NCBI GenBank assembly: GCA_030824835.1
Contig: JAPJRA010000168.1
Location: 1 to 7,225 of the forward strand
Source of the DNA: Geminicoccaceae bacterium
GTDB taxonomy: Bacteria; Pseudomonadota; Alphaproteobacteria; Geminicoccales; Geminicoccaceae
Direction of reading: 5' to 3'
DNA length: 7,225 bases
A program made the translations under genes and the position numbers. Of this stretch, positions 5,768 to 7,225 are shown piece by piece; within the stretch, counting starts at the first letter, position 1, and every line of letters starts with the position of its first letter. The notes under the pieces were generated by a model. That model did no database searches and had not been told where the DNA came from. It saw only the letters and a program-made list of their open reading frames with translations.

Positions 5768-6641
5768 AGGCCGCCAGTGCCACCACCTCGTCCGCCGTCA
5801 GATGGATCGCCGCGGCGCCGACATTTTCTTCCAGATGGGCGATCGAGCGCGTTCCAGGGATGGGTACGATCACCGGGCTGCGCGCCAGCAACCAGGCGAG
5901 TGCGAGCTGGGCCGGCGTGCAGCCGCGGGCGCGGGCGGCAGCGCCTAGCCTGCCATCGGCTGCCGCAAGCGGTGCGTCGAGCGCGAACGGCTGGGCGTCG
6001 AGCGGGCCGTAGGGGAAGAAGGTGATGCCAGCCGCGGTGCAACGGTTGACCAGCTCGTCGTGGGTGCGGTCGGCGAGGCTGTAGCGGTTCTGCACCGAGG
6101 CGATGGGTGCCGTCCGGCAGGCGCGCTCGAAATGGTCGAGGGTGACGTTGGAGATGCCGATATGGCGGACCTTGCCCTCGCGCACGAGATCCGCCATGGC
6201 GCCTACCGACTCCTCGATCGGCGTGTCCTCGTCGATCCAGTGGAGCTGGAGGAGGTCGATCCGCTCGAGGCGCAGCTGGCGCAGGCTCGCCTCGCAGATG
6301 GTGCGGATCGCCTTTGCACGGCCATCGCGGTACATGATGCCCGGCCCGACCTTGGCGATGCCGCACTTGGTAGTGATGACCAGGTCCGCCGGGTAGGGGT
6401 GCAGCGCCTCGGCGACCAGGGCCTCGTTGAAGCCGGGGCCGTAGGCGTGGGCGGTGTCGATCAGCGTGATCCCGAGCTCGACGGCACGGCGCAGGACGCG
6501 GATCCCGCCCTCAGGATCGGAGTACGGGCCCCAGTTGCCCGGCTGCCCGGTCAAGCGCATGGCACCGTAGGCGAGCCTTGCCACCTCGAGCTCGCCGCCG
6601 ATCTTCAATGTCCCTGCGGCCTTAGCCGTCACCTGTGTCAT
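5766..6641 (-). CDS. Aldo/keto reductase
   Basis: 291 residues, a normal length for a single-domain (alpha/beta)8-barrel aldo/keto reductase, a cytoplasmic NADPH-dependent carbonyl/alcohol oxidoreductase. The catalytic tetrad is visible: Asp62 and Tyr67 in IDTAHAYG, Lys92 in ITTKCG and His134 in LLQLHW. The cofactor-side motifs are also present: GKVRHIGISN, ASVQNRYSLADR, and near the C-terminus VIVPIPGTRSIAHLEEN, which usually contacts the NADP 2'-phosphate. The N-terminal LAYGAMRLTG and EALHPYPADLVI patterns resemble the bacterial AKR group that includes YdbC-like proteins, and the substrate cannot be told from sequence. The ATG start has a GGGAGG box 8 bases upstream. It lies 13 bases after the stop of the hydrolase gene on the same strand, so the two are probably co-transcribed. 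Confidence 0.9.
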   Translation of the reverse strand: MTQVTAKAAGTLKIGGELEVARLAYGAMRLTGQPGNWGPYSDPEGGIRVLRRAVELGITLIDTAHAYGPGFNEALVAEALHPYPADLVITTKCGIAKVGPGIMYRDGRAKAIRTICEASLRQLRLERIDLLQLHWIDEDTPIEESVGAMADLVREGKVRHIGISNVTLDHFERACRTAPIASVQNRYSLADRTHDELVNRCTAAGITFFPYGPLDAQPFALDAPLAAADGRLGAAARARGCTPAQLALAWLLARSPVIVPIPGTRSIAHLEENVGAAAIHLTADEVVALAA

Positions 6642-6649
6642 GAGCCCAG

Positions 6650-6655
6650 CCTCCC
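6650..6655 (-). promoter_or_regulatory. Ribosome binding site of the aldo/keto reductase
   Basis: GGGAGG on the minus strand, 8 bases before the ATG at 6641-6639. Its first base is also the last base of the hydrolase stop codon (TAG, 6657-6655). This tight packing supports one operon and confirms the reductase start. Confidence 0.6.
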
Positions 6656-7225
6656 TATCCGCGCGGCCAATGGCTCAGCGCTGCCACGATGCTCGCCCGC
6701 GCCGCCGGGATCATCCGGCCCATGCTGACATAGCCGTGCATCTGGTCCGGGAAATGCCGATGGGTGACGGGCACCCCTTCCTGCTGCAATCGCCGCGCAT
6801 AGTCGACCGCCTCATCGCAGAGCGGGTCGTAGGCGGCCGAGATGACGTAGGCCGGCGCCACGCCCTTCAGCGACACCGCCCGCAGCGGCGATGCCCGCCA
6901 GTCCTCGATGTCGCTGGAATCGCGCAGATAATGGTCGCGGAACCAGGTCATGGTCGGCGTGGTCAAGGCGTAGCCCTCGGCCATGCTGGCATAGGAGGGC
7001 TGCGTCAGCGCGAGGTGTCGGTGACAGGGTAGATCAGGAGCTGGAAGGCGAGCGGCGGCAGGTCGCCGTCGCGGGCCATCAGCGCCATCACCGCCGCGAG
7101 GTTGCCGCCGGCGCTGTCGCCGCCCACCGCCACCTGGGCCGGGTCGACGCCAAGTGCGGAAGCGTTGTCGAACACGTAGCGCGTGGCTGCGGCCGCATCC
7201 TCGACCGCGCGCGGGAACTTGGCCT
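6655..7225 (-). pseudogene. HSL-type alpha/beta hydrolase (esterase/lipase family), frameshifted, 5' end outside window
   Basis: Two minus-strand frames together encode the C-terminal two thirds of a hormone-sensitive-lipase-like carboxylesterase. The upstream frame (7225 to about 7017) carries [15 protein letters not shown], the nucleophile elbow [15 protein letters not shown] (Ser codon 7115-7113) and [10 protein letters not shown], then hits TGA at 7007-7005. The downstream frame picks up at CTC (7014-7012) as [18 protein letters not shown] and continues with YDPLCDEA (catalytic Asp, 6828-6826) and QMHGYVSMGR (catalytic His, 6738-6736) to TAG at 6657-6655. The join falls inside a conserved stretch and one missing base near 7014-7016 would restore it, so a single-base deletion is the simplest reading. 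All three catalytic residues are intact in sequence, so the break is recent or a sequencing error. The oxyanion HGGG motif would lie beyond the right edge. The function would be ester hydrolysis of an unknown substrate. Confidence 0.75.

Overview
The window is high-GC DNA. Its base composition and codon use, and the type of exported SNase-fold protein at its left edge, suggest an alphaproteobacterium, perhaps Rhodospirillales-like. No marker gene fixes the taxonomy. I see no RNA gene, CRISPR array, insertion sequence or attachment site.

Layout. (1) 1-447, minus strand: the 5' part of a gene for an exported staphylococcal-nuclease-fold protein that lacks the nuclease active-site residues; it runs off the left edge. 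(2) 448-600: a divergent intergenic region, AT-richer than its surroundings, with weak promoter candidates, a 12-bp perfect palindrome and a strong ribosome binding site. (3) 601-4236, plus: a 1211-residue protein that joins a subtilisin-like S8 serine protease (Asp179, His225, Asn326, Ser405) to a thermolysin-like zinc metalloprotease (H780-E-x-x-H784, Glu807, Asp811, His891) in one chain, with no signal peptide. (4) 4236-5753, plus: a 505-residue metallo-beta-lactamase-fold hydrolase of the ComEC/Rec2-like type. Its start codon shares one base with the preceding stop codon. (5) 5753-5767: a hairpin exactly between two convergent stop codons. (6) 5766-6641, minus: an aldo/keto reductase. (7) 6655-7225, minus: an HSL-type alpha/beta hydrolase upstream of the reductase in the same operon, broken by an apparent single-base frameshift near 7014-7016 and running off the right edge.

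How they work together. The two plus-strand genes form a closed, translationally coupled two-gene operon bounded by a divergent promoter region and a terminator-like hairpin. It encodes three hydrolase active sites: two unrelated proteases in one apparently cytoplasmic polypeptide, and one MBL hydrolase. No transporter, substrate, immunity gene or regulator is visible. This dual-protease plus MBL module is the best candidate for an undescribed system here. A conflict/defence or regulated-proteolysis role is my inference only. The minus-strand hydrolase and reductase look like an ordinary accessory metabolic operon, and the SNase-like gene is an unrelated divergent neighbour.
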